Of a stretch of DNA of 64,000 bases, positions 16,897 to 25,064 are shown piece after piece. The number at the start of each line of letters is the position of its first letter. Positions within the stretch are counted from its first letter, which is position 1. Position numbers and translations under genes: made by a program. The stretch is from contig JAEXAY010000021.1 in assembly GCA_023457895.1 (NCBI GenBank), forward strand, positions 124,001-188,000, in the 5' to 3' direction. The notes under the pieces were generated by a model, which made no database searches, was not told where the DNA came from, and saw only the letters and a list, made by a program, of their open reading frames with translations. The stretch comes from Pseudomonadota bacterium (GTDB taxonomy: Bacteria > Pseudomonadota > Alphaproteobacteria > Sphingomonadales > Sphingomonadaceae).

Positions 16897-18012
16897 TTAC
16901 GCCTCACCATGCCCCAGCGCGAGATAGGCGTCCGACTGCATCTCCATCAGACGGCTCGCGGTGCGCTCGAACTCGAACGCGCCATCGCCGGCCGTATAGA
17001 GTTGATCGGGCTCGGCATCGGCCGCCGCCAGCAGTTTCACCTTATATTCGTAGAGCGCGTCGATCAGCGTCACAAACCGCGCCGCCTCGTTGCGGTTTTC
17101 CGGTCCAAGCTTCGGGATTCCGACAAGGATCACCGTATGATAATGCTGGGCAATGGCGAGATAGTCACTCGCCCCGCGCGCTTCACCGCATAATTTTTTG
17201 AACGAAAACACGGCAACGCCCTTCAGCGATTTGGGGACATGGAGCGTGCGCCCGCCTCCGACATCGAGATCGGCCGTCGGGACATGGGCCCGATCCTCGA
17301 CCGCGAAATCGGTCAGGCGGAAAAAGGCTTCGCTCAGCGCCGCGGTCGCTTCCGGGCCATTGGGCACATGCCAAAGCCTGGCGCCGCCAAGACGGTCGCG
17401 GCGGTAATCGGTTGGCCCGTTGAGCGAAAGCACGTCGAGCCGGCTCTGAATCAGGTCGATGAAAGGAAGGAAATGCTCGCGGTTGAGCCCGTCCTTGTAA
17501 AGATCGGCGGGGGGACGGTTGGATGTCGCGACCACCGTCAGCCCATCCTTCATCATCGCGGTGAACAGGCGCGACAGGATCATCGCATCGGCGCTGTTGT
17601 TGATCACCATCTCGTCAAAGGCGAGCAAGCGCAGTCCTTCGGTGAGGCTCGCCGCTACCGGGAGGATCGGATCGCCGCTCTCGGACTTACGCGCTTCGCG
17701 CAGTCGCGCATGGACGTCGAGCATGAAGGCGTGGAAATGCACACGGCGCTTCTCGCTGATCCGGAGATGATCGTAGAACAGGTCCATCAGCATCGACTTG
17801 CCGCGGCCTACCGCTCCCCACATATAAATACCGCGCGGAGTTTGCGGCGCCCCCTTGCCGAACAGCCGGCCGAAAAAGCCGGTCCCCGCCGCACCGCCTT
17901 CCAGCTCTTGCTGCAAAAGGTTTAGTCGTGCCGCGGCAGCTGCCTGATCGGCGTCGGGCTTCAATTCGCCATTGGCGAGCAGCGCATCATAGGCAGCAAG
18001 AACCGGCATCAT
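16897..18012 (-). CDS. zapE: Cell division protein ZapE (AFG1-like ATPase)
   Basis: A P-loop ATPase of the AFG1/LACE1 family. In E. coli ZapE associates with the Z-ring under stress; AFG1 relatives act in mitochondrial respiratory-chain quality control. The 371-residue protein has the Walker A sequence MWGAVGRGKSMLMDLFYDHL and the family motif RVHFHAFMLDVHARL. Also seen are LLAFDEMVINNSADAMIL (Walker B), VVATSNRPPADLYKDGLNR and FSFKKLCGEARGASDYLAIA. It is the last gene of the sdhB-led minus-strand group, 7 bp after the thioesterase gene. Confidence 0.93.
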   Translation of the reverse strand: MMPVLAAYDALLANGELKPDADQAAAAARLNLLQQELEGGAAGTGFFGRLFGKGAPQTPRGIYMWGAVGRGKSMLMDLFYDHLRISEKRRVHFHAFMLDVHARLREARKSESGDPILPVAASLTEGLRLLAFDEMVINNSADAMILSRLFTAMMKDGLTVVATSNRPPADLYKDGLNREHFLPFIDLIQSRLDVLSLNGPTDYRRDRLGGARLWHVPNGPEATAALSEAFFRLTDFAVEDRAHVPTADLDVGGGRTLHVPKSLKGVAVFSFKKLCGEARGASDYLAIAQHYHTVILVGIPKLGPENRNEAARFVTLIDALYEYKVKLLAAADAEPDQLYTAGDGAFEFERTASRLMEMQSDAYLALGHGEA

Positions 18013-18019
18013 CGCGCGA

Positions 18020-18493
18020 TCACCCCGTATGCGCCGCCACCGCAGGCTCGCTGCGGCGGATCATGGCCGAAAAACCGGCGACCACCTGGCCCTGCTGCAC
18101 GACCATCCCCCGCAGGAACAGAAGACGGCGGGTCGCCCGCACCAGTTCGATTTCAGCATCGAGCGGAATGTCCATTTCTCCCGCGCCGACAAACTGCGTA
18201 TCGAGATTGAGCGTCACTGCCCCCGGACCGTGGCGATAGCCCATTACCGCCGTCGCTGCGAACAACGCGACGTCGACGAAGGCGAGCGTCACGCCGCCAT
18301 GGACCTTATCCATCAGGTTGCTATGCGCGATCGTGGGAAACATGCGCACCGTCGCGCGATTTTCGTCGCCCGGCTTGACGATCATCTTGCCGAGCGCCAC
18401 GGCGTTAAAGCGGCGGTCATCACTGACCTTCCAGGTTTTCCAGCCGGGGTTATCGGGATCATCGATGTGGATGATGGCGGGTGCGTCGGACAT
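18020..18493 (-). CDS. PaaI-type hotdog-fold thioesterase
   Basis: 157 residues. The 4HBT core contains MFPTIAHSNLMDKVHGGVTL followed by AFVDVALFAATAV, matching the HGG-x-x-x-x-x-D catalytic pattern of PaaI/YdiI-like thioesterases, and the second half GAVTLNLDTQFVGAGEMDIP forms the hotdog sheet. The substrate is unknown; such enzymes hydrolyse acyl- or aryl-CoA thioesters. Its start overlaps the stop of the preceding gene by one base, and zapE follows 7 bp later. Confidence 0.85.
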   Translation of the reverse strand: MSDAPAIIHIDDPDNPGWKTWKVSDDRRFNAVALGKMIVKPGDENRATVRMFPTIAHSNLMDKVHGGVTLAFVDVALFAATAVMGYRHGPGAVTLNLDTQFVGAGEMDIPLDAEIELVRATRRLLFLRGMVVQQGQVVAGFSAMIRRSEPAVAAHTG

Positions 18494-19008
18494 CAGGGTC
18501 TGTTTTCATTCTGCGCAACGGGATCATTGGAAGTATCCGTGAGTTCGATGCTGGTGCCACCTTCGTCGCGGGGCTGCAAGCCGATCAGCACCGACAACCC
18601 CGCGCTCGACCGCGCACCGGCGATACTGAGACCCTTGCCGGCCTTGTTCAGCTTCGGCCGGAACCCCTTTTCGGCAAGCCCGCGGCGGTAAAATTCGGAA
18701 ACGGTCGGCAGATCGTCGGGCGTGGTCATCAACACCATGGTCAATCCGCCCGCCGCATCGGTAAAGCGCGAAGCATCGGCGATCGTCGATCCGGGATATT
18801 GCGGCGCATAGATCGGAAACTGGGCACTGCCCGCGCCGGTCAGCAACTCCTGTTCGGGTTTGGCTGGCGCATAGACCGGCGGTGGCGGCGGGTTGATCCA
18901 GTTCGCGAACCGGCTATTATGATAGTATATCGTACCAGCCAGTGCGGCGACCGCGAGGATAATCGGCCAGATCCGCCGTTTCTTGCTGCGCCGCCCTCTA
19001 TTCAACAC
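18493..19008 (-). CDS. Membrane-anchored protein with PGSTI motif, unknown function
   Basis: 171 residues. A very basic N-terminus (NRGRRSKKRR) precedes one transmembrane helix (IWPIILAVAALAGTIYY), then a Pro-rich linker (NPPPPPVYAP) and a soluble part outside the cytoplasm. The part from APQYPGSTIADASRF through VSEFYRRGLAEKGFRPKLNK aligns by eye with APKYPGSTIKDSATI and VGEFYKASLEAKGMKPSVMT of the next gene upstream, so the two are diverged tandem paralogues with different anchors. No enzymatic motif is visible. Five bases separate them. Confidence 0.75.
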   Translation of the reverse strand: MLNRGRRSKKRRIWPIILAVAALAGTIYYHNSRFANWINPPPPPVYAPAKPEQELLTGAGSAQFPIYAPQYPGSTIADASRFTDAAGGLTMVLMTTPDDLPTVSEFYRRGLAEKGFRPKLNKAGKGLSIAGARSSAGLSVLIGLQPRDEGGTSIELTDTSNDPVAQNENRP

Positions 19009-19013
19009 ATACC

Positions 19014-19496
19014 CTATTGCTTGGAGTTGGTGATGAGCGACACATCGGTTCCCCCGCCTTCTTCCGCCGGGCCCGCGACAATAAGCGCGCTCGGCAGATC
19101 TTCGCTGCCCGCGTTGATCATGACCTGCCCGTCAACGGTCATCACGGAAGGTTTCATGCCCTTGGCCTCAAGCGATGCCTTGTAGAATTCTCCGACCTTT
19201 TGAGCACTATCGCCGGTATTGAAATTGACCGTCGAGGTTTTCTGCCCCTCATGCGTGATCGTCGCCGAGTCCTTGATGGTTGAGCCCGGATATTTCGGGG
19301 CGAAGTCGGCAAATTCGGCGGTGCTGTTGTCGAAGGTCGTGGTCTTGCCCTTGGCGTCTGTGATGACCGCCTTCTTGTCATCGGCGCGGATAGTCGCGGT
19401 TCCACCCTCGCCATCCGGTATTGTCACCGTTTCGGAGTTACTACCGCACGCTGCCAGCAACAAGGCCGCACCTGCGCATAAAATCAGCCTGTTCAC
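19014..19496 (-). CDS. Lipoprotein with PGSTI motif, paralogue of the downstream gene
   Basis: 160 residues from a GTG at 19496, which has AGGGAGA five bases upstream; an upstream ATG (19601) would overlap sdhB and add an unconvincing N-terminus. VNRLILCAGAALLLAACGS is a lipoprotein signal with lipobox LAAC. A short domain rich in acidic residues (PDGEGGTATIRADDKKA) is followed by FAPKYPGSTIKDSATITHEG and the VGEFYKASLEAKG region shared with the neighbouring gene. The function is unknown; the position right behind sdhB suggests co-transcription. Confidence 0.75.
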   Translation of the reverse strand: MNRLILCAGAALLLAACGSNSETVTIPDGEGGTATIRADDKKAVITDAKGKTTTFDNSTAEFADFAPKYPGSTIKDSATITHEGQKTSTVNFNTGDSAQKVGEFYKASLEAKGMKPSVMTVDGQVMINAGSEDLPSALIVAGPAEEGGGTDVSLITNSKQ

Positions 19497-19528
19497 GCAA
19501 TCTCTCCCTTTTTGCAGCCCGGCAAAAA

Positions 19529-20323
19529 TCAGATGTGCCGTTCGGCTTCCATCTTCTTGATTTCGGCGATCGCACGCGCGGGGCTCAGGCCCTTCGGGCA
19601 TGCGTTCGAGCAGTTCATGATGGTGTGGCAGCGGTACAGGCGGAACGGATCTTCCAGTTCATCGAGGCGCTCGCCCGTTGCTTCGTCGCGGCTGTCGGCA
19701 AGCCAGCGATAAGCCTGGAGCAGGATCGCCGGCCCCAGGAACTTGTCGCTGTTCCACCAGTAGCTCGGGCAGGAGGTCGAGCAGCAGGCGCACAGGATAC
19801 ATTCGTAAAGGCCGTCCAGCTTGGCGCGATCTTCCGGCGACTGCAGCCGCTCCTTGCCCGAAGGCGTCGGCGTGACCGTCTGGAGCCACGGCTTGATCGA
19901 GGCATATTGCGCATAGAAGTGCGTGAAATCGGGAACGAGGTCCTTGACCACTTCCATGTGCGGCAGCGGGGTAATCGTGACTTCGCCCTTGCAGTCCTCG
20001 ATTGCGGTGGTGCAGGCGAGGCCATTCTTGCCATTGATGTTCATCGAGCAGGAGCCGCAAATCCCCTCGCGGCACGAACGGCGGAAGGTCAGCGAGGGAT
20101 CCTGCTCGCCCTTCATCTTGATGAGTGCATCAAGCACCATTGGGCCGCATTCGTCGAGATCGATGTCGAACACATCATAGCGCGGATTTTCGGACGTGTC
20201 GGGATCATAGCGATAGACCTTGAACTTCTTTACCCGGCCACCGCTGCCCGTCGACGCGTGATGGCGCGACTTGCCGTTGATCTTGCTGTTGGCGGGCAAT
20301 GTGAATTCAGCCATGTCGGTCAA
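19529..20323 (-). CDS. sdhB: Succinate dehydrogenase iron-sulfur subunit
   Basis: The electron-transfer subunit of complex II. 264 residues. The N-terminal ferredoxin domain has CREGICGSCSMNINGKNGLA (2Fe-2S ligands). The C-terminal domain has CILCACCSTSCPSYWW and CHTIMNCSNACPKGL for the 4Fe-4S and 3Fe-4S clusters. It starts at MTDMAEFTLP; the second Met (residue 4) is an alternative. The sdhC, sdhD and sdhA genes are not adjacent: a divergent glycosyltransferase-type gene lies directly upstream, so sdhB is split from the rest of the complex here. Confidence 0.96.
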   Translation of the reverse strand: MTDMAEFTLPANSKINGKSRHHASTGSGGRVKKFKVYRYDPDTSENPRYDVFDIDLDECGPMVLDALIKMKGEQDPSLTFRRSCREGICGSCSMNINGKNGLACTTAIEDCKGEVTITPLPHMEVVKDLVPDFTHFYAQYASIKPWLQTVTPTPSGKERLQSPEDRAKLDGLYECILCACCSTSCPSYWWNSDKFLGPAILLQAYRWLADSRDEATGERLDELEDPFRLYRCHTIMNCSNACPKGLSPARAIAEIKKMEAERHI

Positions 20324-20465
20324 GCTTCCCCTGGGTGATGATCGGGTCCCGTGCGGACTCCCCCAAGGCCGTTAGCCAAAAGCGCCGCGCGGCTCAATGC
20401 CGAATTTGCCCAGAACAAAATCATGGCTTTTGCGGCGCAGCACGATGAGTTAAGCGCCGCACGCA

Positions 20466-21623
20466 ATGCGTATTGGCTTTCTGTTCAACCACGATCAGGC
20501 GCATCAGGTCGCCCATAGCCTTCCGATCGCCCTCGCTCTGGCGCGGCGGGGACGGCACGCCATTACGCTCGGGGTAACGAGCGACGTAGTAGAAGCGGAA
20601 GTACGCCGCATCGCCGGAGAGACGATCGCCAGCATGAAACTGGTTCGGTTGCAGCCGAAAACAGGTCTCAGGCAGAAACTGGCGTCCGCGCTCGATCGCG
20701 TCGTGCCGGCTAACCGGCTCTCGATCTACGGCGATAATCTCGATTTTTTCCGGCAGTTCGACGTGCTGGTCGTTTCGGAAAAAACCTCGCTGGCGCTCAA
20801 GACACGCTACGGCCTTAACGGCCTTAGTATTGTGCACAGCCGTCATGGCGCAGGCGACCGCGCGATCGGTTTCAGCGAAGAGAGCAAAGGCTTCGACCTG
20901 ACGCTTGTGGCGGGCCCCAAAATTCGCGACCGGCTGATCGCGGTCGGCGTTGCGCCCGAAAAAATCGCGATCACCGGCTATGTGAAATTCGATCTTCTGC
21001 CCGATGCTGCGGCCAAATTGCCGCTGCAGGCGAATGGCCGTCCCACGGTCCTCTACAACCCGCACCCCAGCCCGCATCTTTCGAGTTGGTATGAATGGGG
21101 GGCAAAGATTCTTGCGCAATTCGCCGATCAGGACCGCTACAATCTCATCTTCGCACCGCACGTCATGCTGTTTCACCGGCCGGTCAATTTTGCGCTCGAC
21201 AAGCTTTCCGCCGCGCGCGCTGTTCCGCCCGCCCCGCATTATGCGGCGCTCCCGCATATGCTGATCGATCTCGGTAGCGAAGCCAGCACCGACATGCGCT
21301 ACACGCAGGCCGCCGACATCTATATGGGCGATGCCAGCAGTCAGATTTACGAGTTTCTGGTGCGGCCCCGCCCGTGCCTGTTTCTTGACGCCCATGATAC
21401 CGCGTGGCGCGGCGACCCCAATTTTCTCCACTGGGAAGCTGGGCCGGTGGCAACCAGCCCGGACAATATCATCGCACAGGTCGATGCCGCCGTTGCCAGT
21501 CACGCAGCATTTCGCGTCCGGCAGGAAGAACTGCTCGCCAGCACCTTTGACGTGACCGGCCGGCCCGCTGCCGAGCGCGCAGCCGACGCAATCGAAACGC
21601 TGCGAGAAGGCGCGGTAGCGTGA
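20466..21623 (+). CDS. GT-B fold protein resembling CDP-glycerol glycerophosphotransferases
   Basis: 385 residues. It begins MRIGFLFNHDQAHQVAHSLP and continues like a nucleotide-sugar-binding GT-B protein: DVLVVSEKTSLALK, HSRHGAGDRAIGF, ITGYVKFDLL. The C-terminal half has TVLYNPHPSPHLSSWYEWG, LIFAPHVMLFHRPV and YTQAADIYMGDASSQIYEFL. That last segment and the following RPRPCLFLDAH look like the Glyphos_transf domain (D-x-S-S near the C-terminus). It probably transfers a glycerol-phosphate or sugar unit to a surface glycan, but the substrate is open. It overlaps the flippase gene by 4 bp. Confidence 0.65.
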   Translation: MRIGFLFNHDQAHQVAHSLPIALALARRGRHAITLGVTSDVVEAEVRRIAGETIASMKLVRLQPKTGLRQKLASALDRVVPANRLSIYGDNLDFFRQFDVLVVSEKTSLALKTRYGLNGLSIVHSRHGAGDRAIGFSEESKGFDLTLVAGPKIRDRLIAVGVAPEKIAITGYVKFDLLPDAAAKLPLQANGRPTVLYNPHPSPHLSSWYEWGAKILAQFADQDRYNLIFAPHVMLFHRPVNFALDKLSAARAVPPAPHYAALPHMLIDLGSEASTDMRYTQAADIYMGDASSQIYEFLVRPRPCLFLDAHDTAWRGDPNFLHWEAGPVATSPDNIIAQVDAAVASHAAFRVRQEELLASTFDVTGRPAAERAADAIETLREGAVA

Positions 21624-22993
21624 ACGAGATCACCCCGGCGCCAGTGCCCCCGCCGCGATCCGCGCAACGGCAGATCTGGAAATTCCTCTCCGGTCTGCTC
21701 ACCGGCAAGGCCGCGGCCGGAATCATCAGTCTCGGTTATCTCGTTATCGCCGCGCGGATGCTGGGCGTTACCGAATATGGCGTGCTCAACCTCGTTCACG
21801 GCTATGCGGTGATGATCGGCGGGGTCATAGCCTTTTCTGGCTGGCATGGGCTGGTGCGCTATGGTCATGATGCGCTGCTCGCCGGTGATCATGGGCGGTT
21901 TCGCCAGCTCGTGCGGTTCATGACCCTGTTCGAGATCGGTTTTTTTCTGCTGGCGGTCCTGATCGCGGTGATTTTGGTGCCGTTCATTGGGCCCCGGCTC
22001 GGCTGGCCGCCTGCCGCGATGCAACTGGCGCCGCTCTACACCCTTTCCATCATCGCCACCGTGCGCACGACACCCAACGGCATCCTCCAGATTGCGGAGC
22101 GCTTCGACCTCATCGGCTGGCACCAGATCGTGATGCCCGTGACGCGCCTTTTCGGTGCGGTGCTGGCCTGGCTCAACGGCTGGGGCCTCACAGGCTTCAT
22201 CTGGGTGTGGCTCGCCAGCGCCGTCGCCGAAGGCCTGTCGATGTGGATCATGGGGCTGTGGCAATTCAGGAAGATGAACCTCGCGCATGCAAGCCGGGCG
22301 ACCTTGCGCGAGGTCAACCGCGCCAATCCGGGTTTCATGCGCTTCATCCTGACCACCAATGCCGACATTACCCTGCGCGAATTTGCGCCGCGGGCCATTC
22401 CGCTGGTGATCGGATGGATCCTCGGCCCGGCCGCAACCGGCCTCTATTCGCTCGCGCAGCGGGCCAGCGTGATCCTGCAGCAACCGGCCCAGATGCTCGG
22501 CCATGCAAGCTATGCTGTCGCCGCCCGCCTCGCGGCCGAAGGAAAAAGCGAGGAGAGCCGCACCGCGATCTGGAAAAGCGTCGGCCTTGCAACGCTGGCG
22601 GCGCTCCCCGTCGCGCTGGTCATCTCCCTGTTTGCGCGGCAGCTTTTGGAATTGCTGGGCGGCAAGGGCTTTGAAGCGGCGGTGCTGCTTCTCATTCTTA
22701 TCGTCGTTGGCCGCGCGCTGATCGTGGGCGGCCCGACCTTTTCCTCCGCCCTCACCGCGCTCGGCAAGCCCGGCCAGTCGATTGCCGTCAATCTGTTCAC
22801 CAACATCGGGTTATTGCCCCTTTTACCACTTTTCCTTAACTGGTTCGGGATAGAGGGAGCGGGCTATCATCTGATGCTGCAAAGCGTGCTGGCCCTGATC
22901 CTGCTGGGATGGCTCGTCCGCGTGGCGCAGAACGAGTCCCTTCAGCGCAGCGCGGCTGGCGCGCTCGATATCGATGAACCGCGCAGGTCTTGA
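21620..22993 (+). CDS. Polysaccharide flippase (Wzx/MATE-like)
   Basis: 457 residues with 12-14 hydrophobic helices, starting at a GTG that overlaps the previous stop (GTGA). After a short cytoplasmic start the first helix region reads TGKAAAGIISLGYLVIAARM and LGVTEYGVLNLVHGYAVMIG, typical of the polysaccharide biosynthesis (RfbX/Wzx) family. It presumably flips a lipid-linked glycan across the inner membrane. It is set between two glycosyltransferase-type genes on the same strand; no polymerase or ligase gene is recognisable in this group. Confidence 0.88.
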   Translation: MNEITPAPVPPPRSAQRQIWKFLSGLLTGKAAAGIISLGYLVIAARMLGVTEYGVLNLVHGYAVMIGGVIAFSGWHGLVRYGHDALLAGDHGRFRQLVRFMTLFEIGFFLLAVLIAVILVPFIGPRLGWPPAAMQLAPLYTLSIIATVRTTPNGILQIAERFDLIGWHQIVMPVTRLFGAVLAWLNGWGLTGFIWVWLASAVAEGLSMWIMGLWQFRKMNLAHASRATLREVNRANPGFMRFILTTNADITLREFAPRAIPLVIGWILGPAATGLYSLAQRASVILQQPAQMLGHASYAVAARLAAEGKSEESRTAIWKSVGLATLAALPVALVISLFARQLLELLGGKGFEAAVLLLILIVVGRALIVGGPTFSSALTALGKPGQSIAVNLFTNIGLLPLLPLFLNWFGIEGAGYHLMLQSVLALILLGWLVRVAQNESLQRSAAGALDIDEPRRS

Positions 22994-22996
22994 GCT

Positions 22997-24115
22997 TTGA
23001 CGGAAACCCTTAACGGAAAAACCATCTGGGTCATGGCCAAGGGCTATACGCCCGACGAGGGTGGGATGCAGACTTATGCCCGCTCGGTGGCCGAAAGCTA
23101 TGCCGCGCTGGGCGCGCGCGTCATCCTGTTCACCCAGACCAGCGCCGGACCGCGCGATACGGACATCGGCCCGGTGCGTGTGATCGACATCGGTCCGGGC
23201 AAATCGCCGGCGATCCCGTTCCGTTTCCTGCGCGCGATGCGTTTCGTGATGAAACGCAAGGGAAAGCCCGATTTCATCCACGCAACGACATGGCGGACTT
23301 CGGTGCCGCCGATGCTGCTTGGCCTCCCCTATGTGACGAGTTTTCACGGGCGCGAGTTCATGTATCCGACCGGTCTGGCCCTCGCTGTCATGCGGCGGGT
23401 CGCCCGGAAGGCGGAGCGGATCATCGCGGTCAGCCATTATTCGGCTGCACAGCTTTCAAAGCGCCTGCATGGGAAGGTGAACCCGGTGGTCGCGTGGAAC
23501 GGGATCACGCGCGGCCTCAATGAAAGGCGCGAGCAGCCCACCCGCGAGCGAATCCCGCTGGTTCTCTCGCTGTGCCGGCTGGAACCGCGCAAGAATATCG
23601 CCGCCGCGATCGAAGCGGCTGCCGTCTCCAAGGATCGCGGACTGGCGTTCCATTATGTCATCTGCGGGCGCGGCCCCGAAGAGCAGGCGCTGGCGGATCT
23701 CATCAAGCGCTTCGGACTGGAACAGCATGTTACCATGGCAGGTTTTGTCGAACAGGCGCGGGCCGAGCAACTTTATCGCGACGCCGACATCTTCATCCAT
23801 CCGCAAATCACCGCCGACCGCGGTCGCGATTTCGAAGGCTTCGGCATCGCCATCGCCGATGCGATGCTGAGCGGATGCGCCGTGATCGTGGGCAAGGATG
23901 GCGGCAGCGCCGAACTGGTCCGCGACGAGGAATCGGGGCTGGTGGTCGACGGCAACAGCCCCGCCGAAGTGAGCCAGGCACTCGCCCACCTGCTCACCGA
24001 CGCTGACCTGCGCGAACGTATCGGCAAGGTCGGCGCGATGCGGGCGTCAACGCTGTTCCGCTGGGACCGCCATGTCCAGATCGTTCTCGGCAACGAGCCT
24101 GGCGACGAAATCTAG
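22997..24115 (+). CDS. Glycosyltransferase family 4 protein
   Basis: 372 residues from a TTG (22997); an in-frame ATG at 23033 is an alternative, but the TTG start keeps WVMAKGYTPDEGGMQTYARS, the usual GT4 N-terminus with its Gly-Gly-x-x loop. The middle has IAVSHYSAAQLSKRL. The C-terminal domain has LVLSLCRLEPRKNIAAAIEA, YVICGRGPEEQALADLIKRF, ADIFIHPQ and EGFGIAIADAMLSGCAVIVG (the E-x7-E nucleotide-sugar motif). The donor and acceptor are not inferable. Its stop overlaps the stop of the convergent next gene inside a CTAG. Confidence 0.9.
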   Translation: MTETLNGKTIWVMAKGYTPDEGGMQTYARSVAESYAALGARVILFTQTSAGPRDTDIGPVRVIDIGPGKSPAIPFRFLRAMRFVMKRKGKPDFIHATTWRTSVPPMLLGLPYVTSFHGREFMYPTGLALAVMRRVARKAERIIAVSHYSAAQLSKRLHGKVNPVVAWNGITRGLNERREQPTRERIPLVLSLCRLEPRKNIAAAIEAAAVSKDRGLAFHYVICGRGPEEQALADLIKRFGLEQHVTMAGFVEQARAEQLYRDADIFIHPQITADRGRDFEGFGIAIADAMLSGCAVIVGKDGGSAELVRDEESGLVVDGNSPAEVSQALAHLLTDADLRERIGKVGAMRASTLFRWDRHVQIVLGNEPGDEI

Positions 24116-24906
24116 AGCGTATCGGCGGCTGGCCCGCCGAGTATAGCCTCCACCTGTTCGACGTCCGATGGCTTGTCGACGTCAATGCAGGCCTCCGCCT
24201 GCGGCATCGGCACCAGCGCGGCGCGCAGCCCGAGCTTGCGCCCGGCCCGCTCGACCGCTTCGGGCCCTGTCAGCAACCGCAAGGCGGCGCCGAGCAGCAG
24301 CACAGGGCCGAAACTCGCGATGATTTTCCAGCCCTTCTTGCGATCCTGCTCGATCCCGCCCCACAAATCGAGCAGCGGCCTGACCTGCGGCCCCGCAAAC
24401 CAGAACAGGTTGGCGCCCGACCACCAGCCGTGGCGAAACTTGAGCCAGGTACGCTGCGATTGCGGGTAACGCATCAGCAGTACCTGCCGTTCGACCGCGC
24501 CCGCCGCAACATCATATCCTGCCGCGCTGGCGAGGAAATGATCGATCATCGCCGCCGACAACAGGACATTGTCGGCGGTTGTCACCATGAGCGGGCCGCC
24601 TTCGGCAGCGATAGCCTGCGCCACCGCCGCCGACACCGACGCGGGCCCCGCAAGCGATGTCACGTTGGGATGGGCGGCCATCCATTGCGTCTTCTCATCC
24701 TGCATGAGCGCGGAAGGGTCCTGCGCGACCACGACCACCTTGGCAATGCGAGGATGATCGACCAGCTGGCGCGCGACGCGCGACAGCATCGCCTCCCCGG
24801 CGATCCGGATCAGCACCTTGTCGGCGACACCATAGGCCGCACCCAGCGGATCAACGCCGGGGCGACGCCCGGCAAGAAGAAGCGCAGTAACCGGAGCGTC
24901 CGTCAT
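24112..24906 (-). CDS. Nucleotidyltransferase family protein (NTP_transf_3)
   Basis: 264 residues from the ATG at 24906 (a GTG at 24918 is possible). The N-terminus VTALLLAGRRPGVDPLGAAY is a variant of the nucleotidyltransferase LAGG-x-x-x-R loop. KVLIRIAGEAMLSRVARQLV is the usual KPL-type segment, and MVTTADNVLLSAAMIDHFL supplies the metal-binding Asp region. It probably activates a sugar phosphate, alditol phosphate or cofactor precursor. It lies tail to tail with the GT4 gene, so it may belong to the same glycan pathway though it is on the other strand. Confidence 0.75.
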   Translation of the reverse strand: MTDAPVTALLLAGRRPGVDPLGAAYGVADKVLIRIAGEAMLSRVARQLVDHPRIAKVVVVAQDPSALMQDEKTQWMAAHPNVTSLAGPASVSAAVAQAIAAEGGPLMVTTADNVLLSAAMIDHFLASAAGYDVAAGAVERQVLLMRYPQSQRTWLKFRHGWWSGANLFWFAGPQVRPLLDLWGGIEQDRKKGWKIIASFGPVLLLGAALRLLTGPEAVERAGRKLGLRAALVPMPQAEACIDVDKPSDVEQVEAILGGPAADTL

Positions 24907-25064
24907 AATGGGCGCCACGTGATTGCACCGGCTTTTGGCGGCAAATTTTTCAACCGGTATGTAACTAGCTCAACCATCAGCGGGTGGCTGCCTGCTTTAA
25001 GTTGCGCGCGCAATATATTTCGCGCAGGAGCAACCGGAAAATAACGACCGAAAGAGCAATATAG

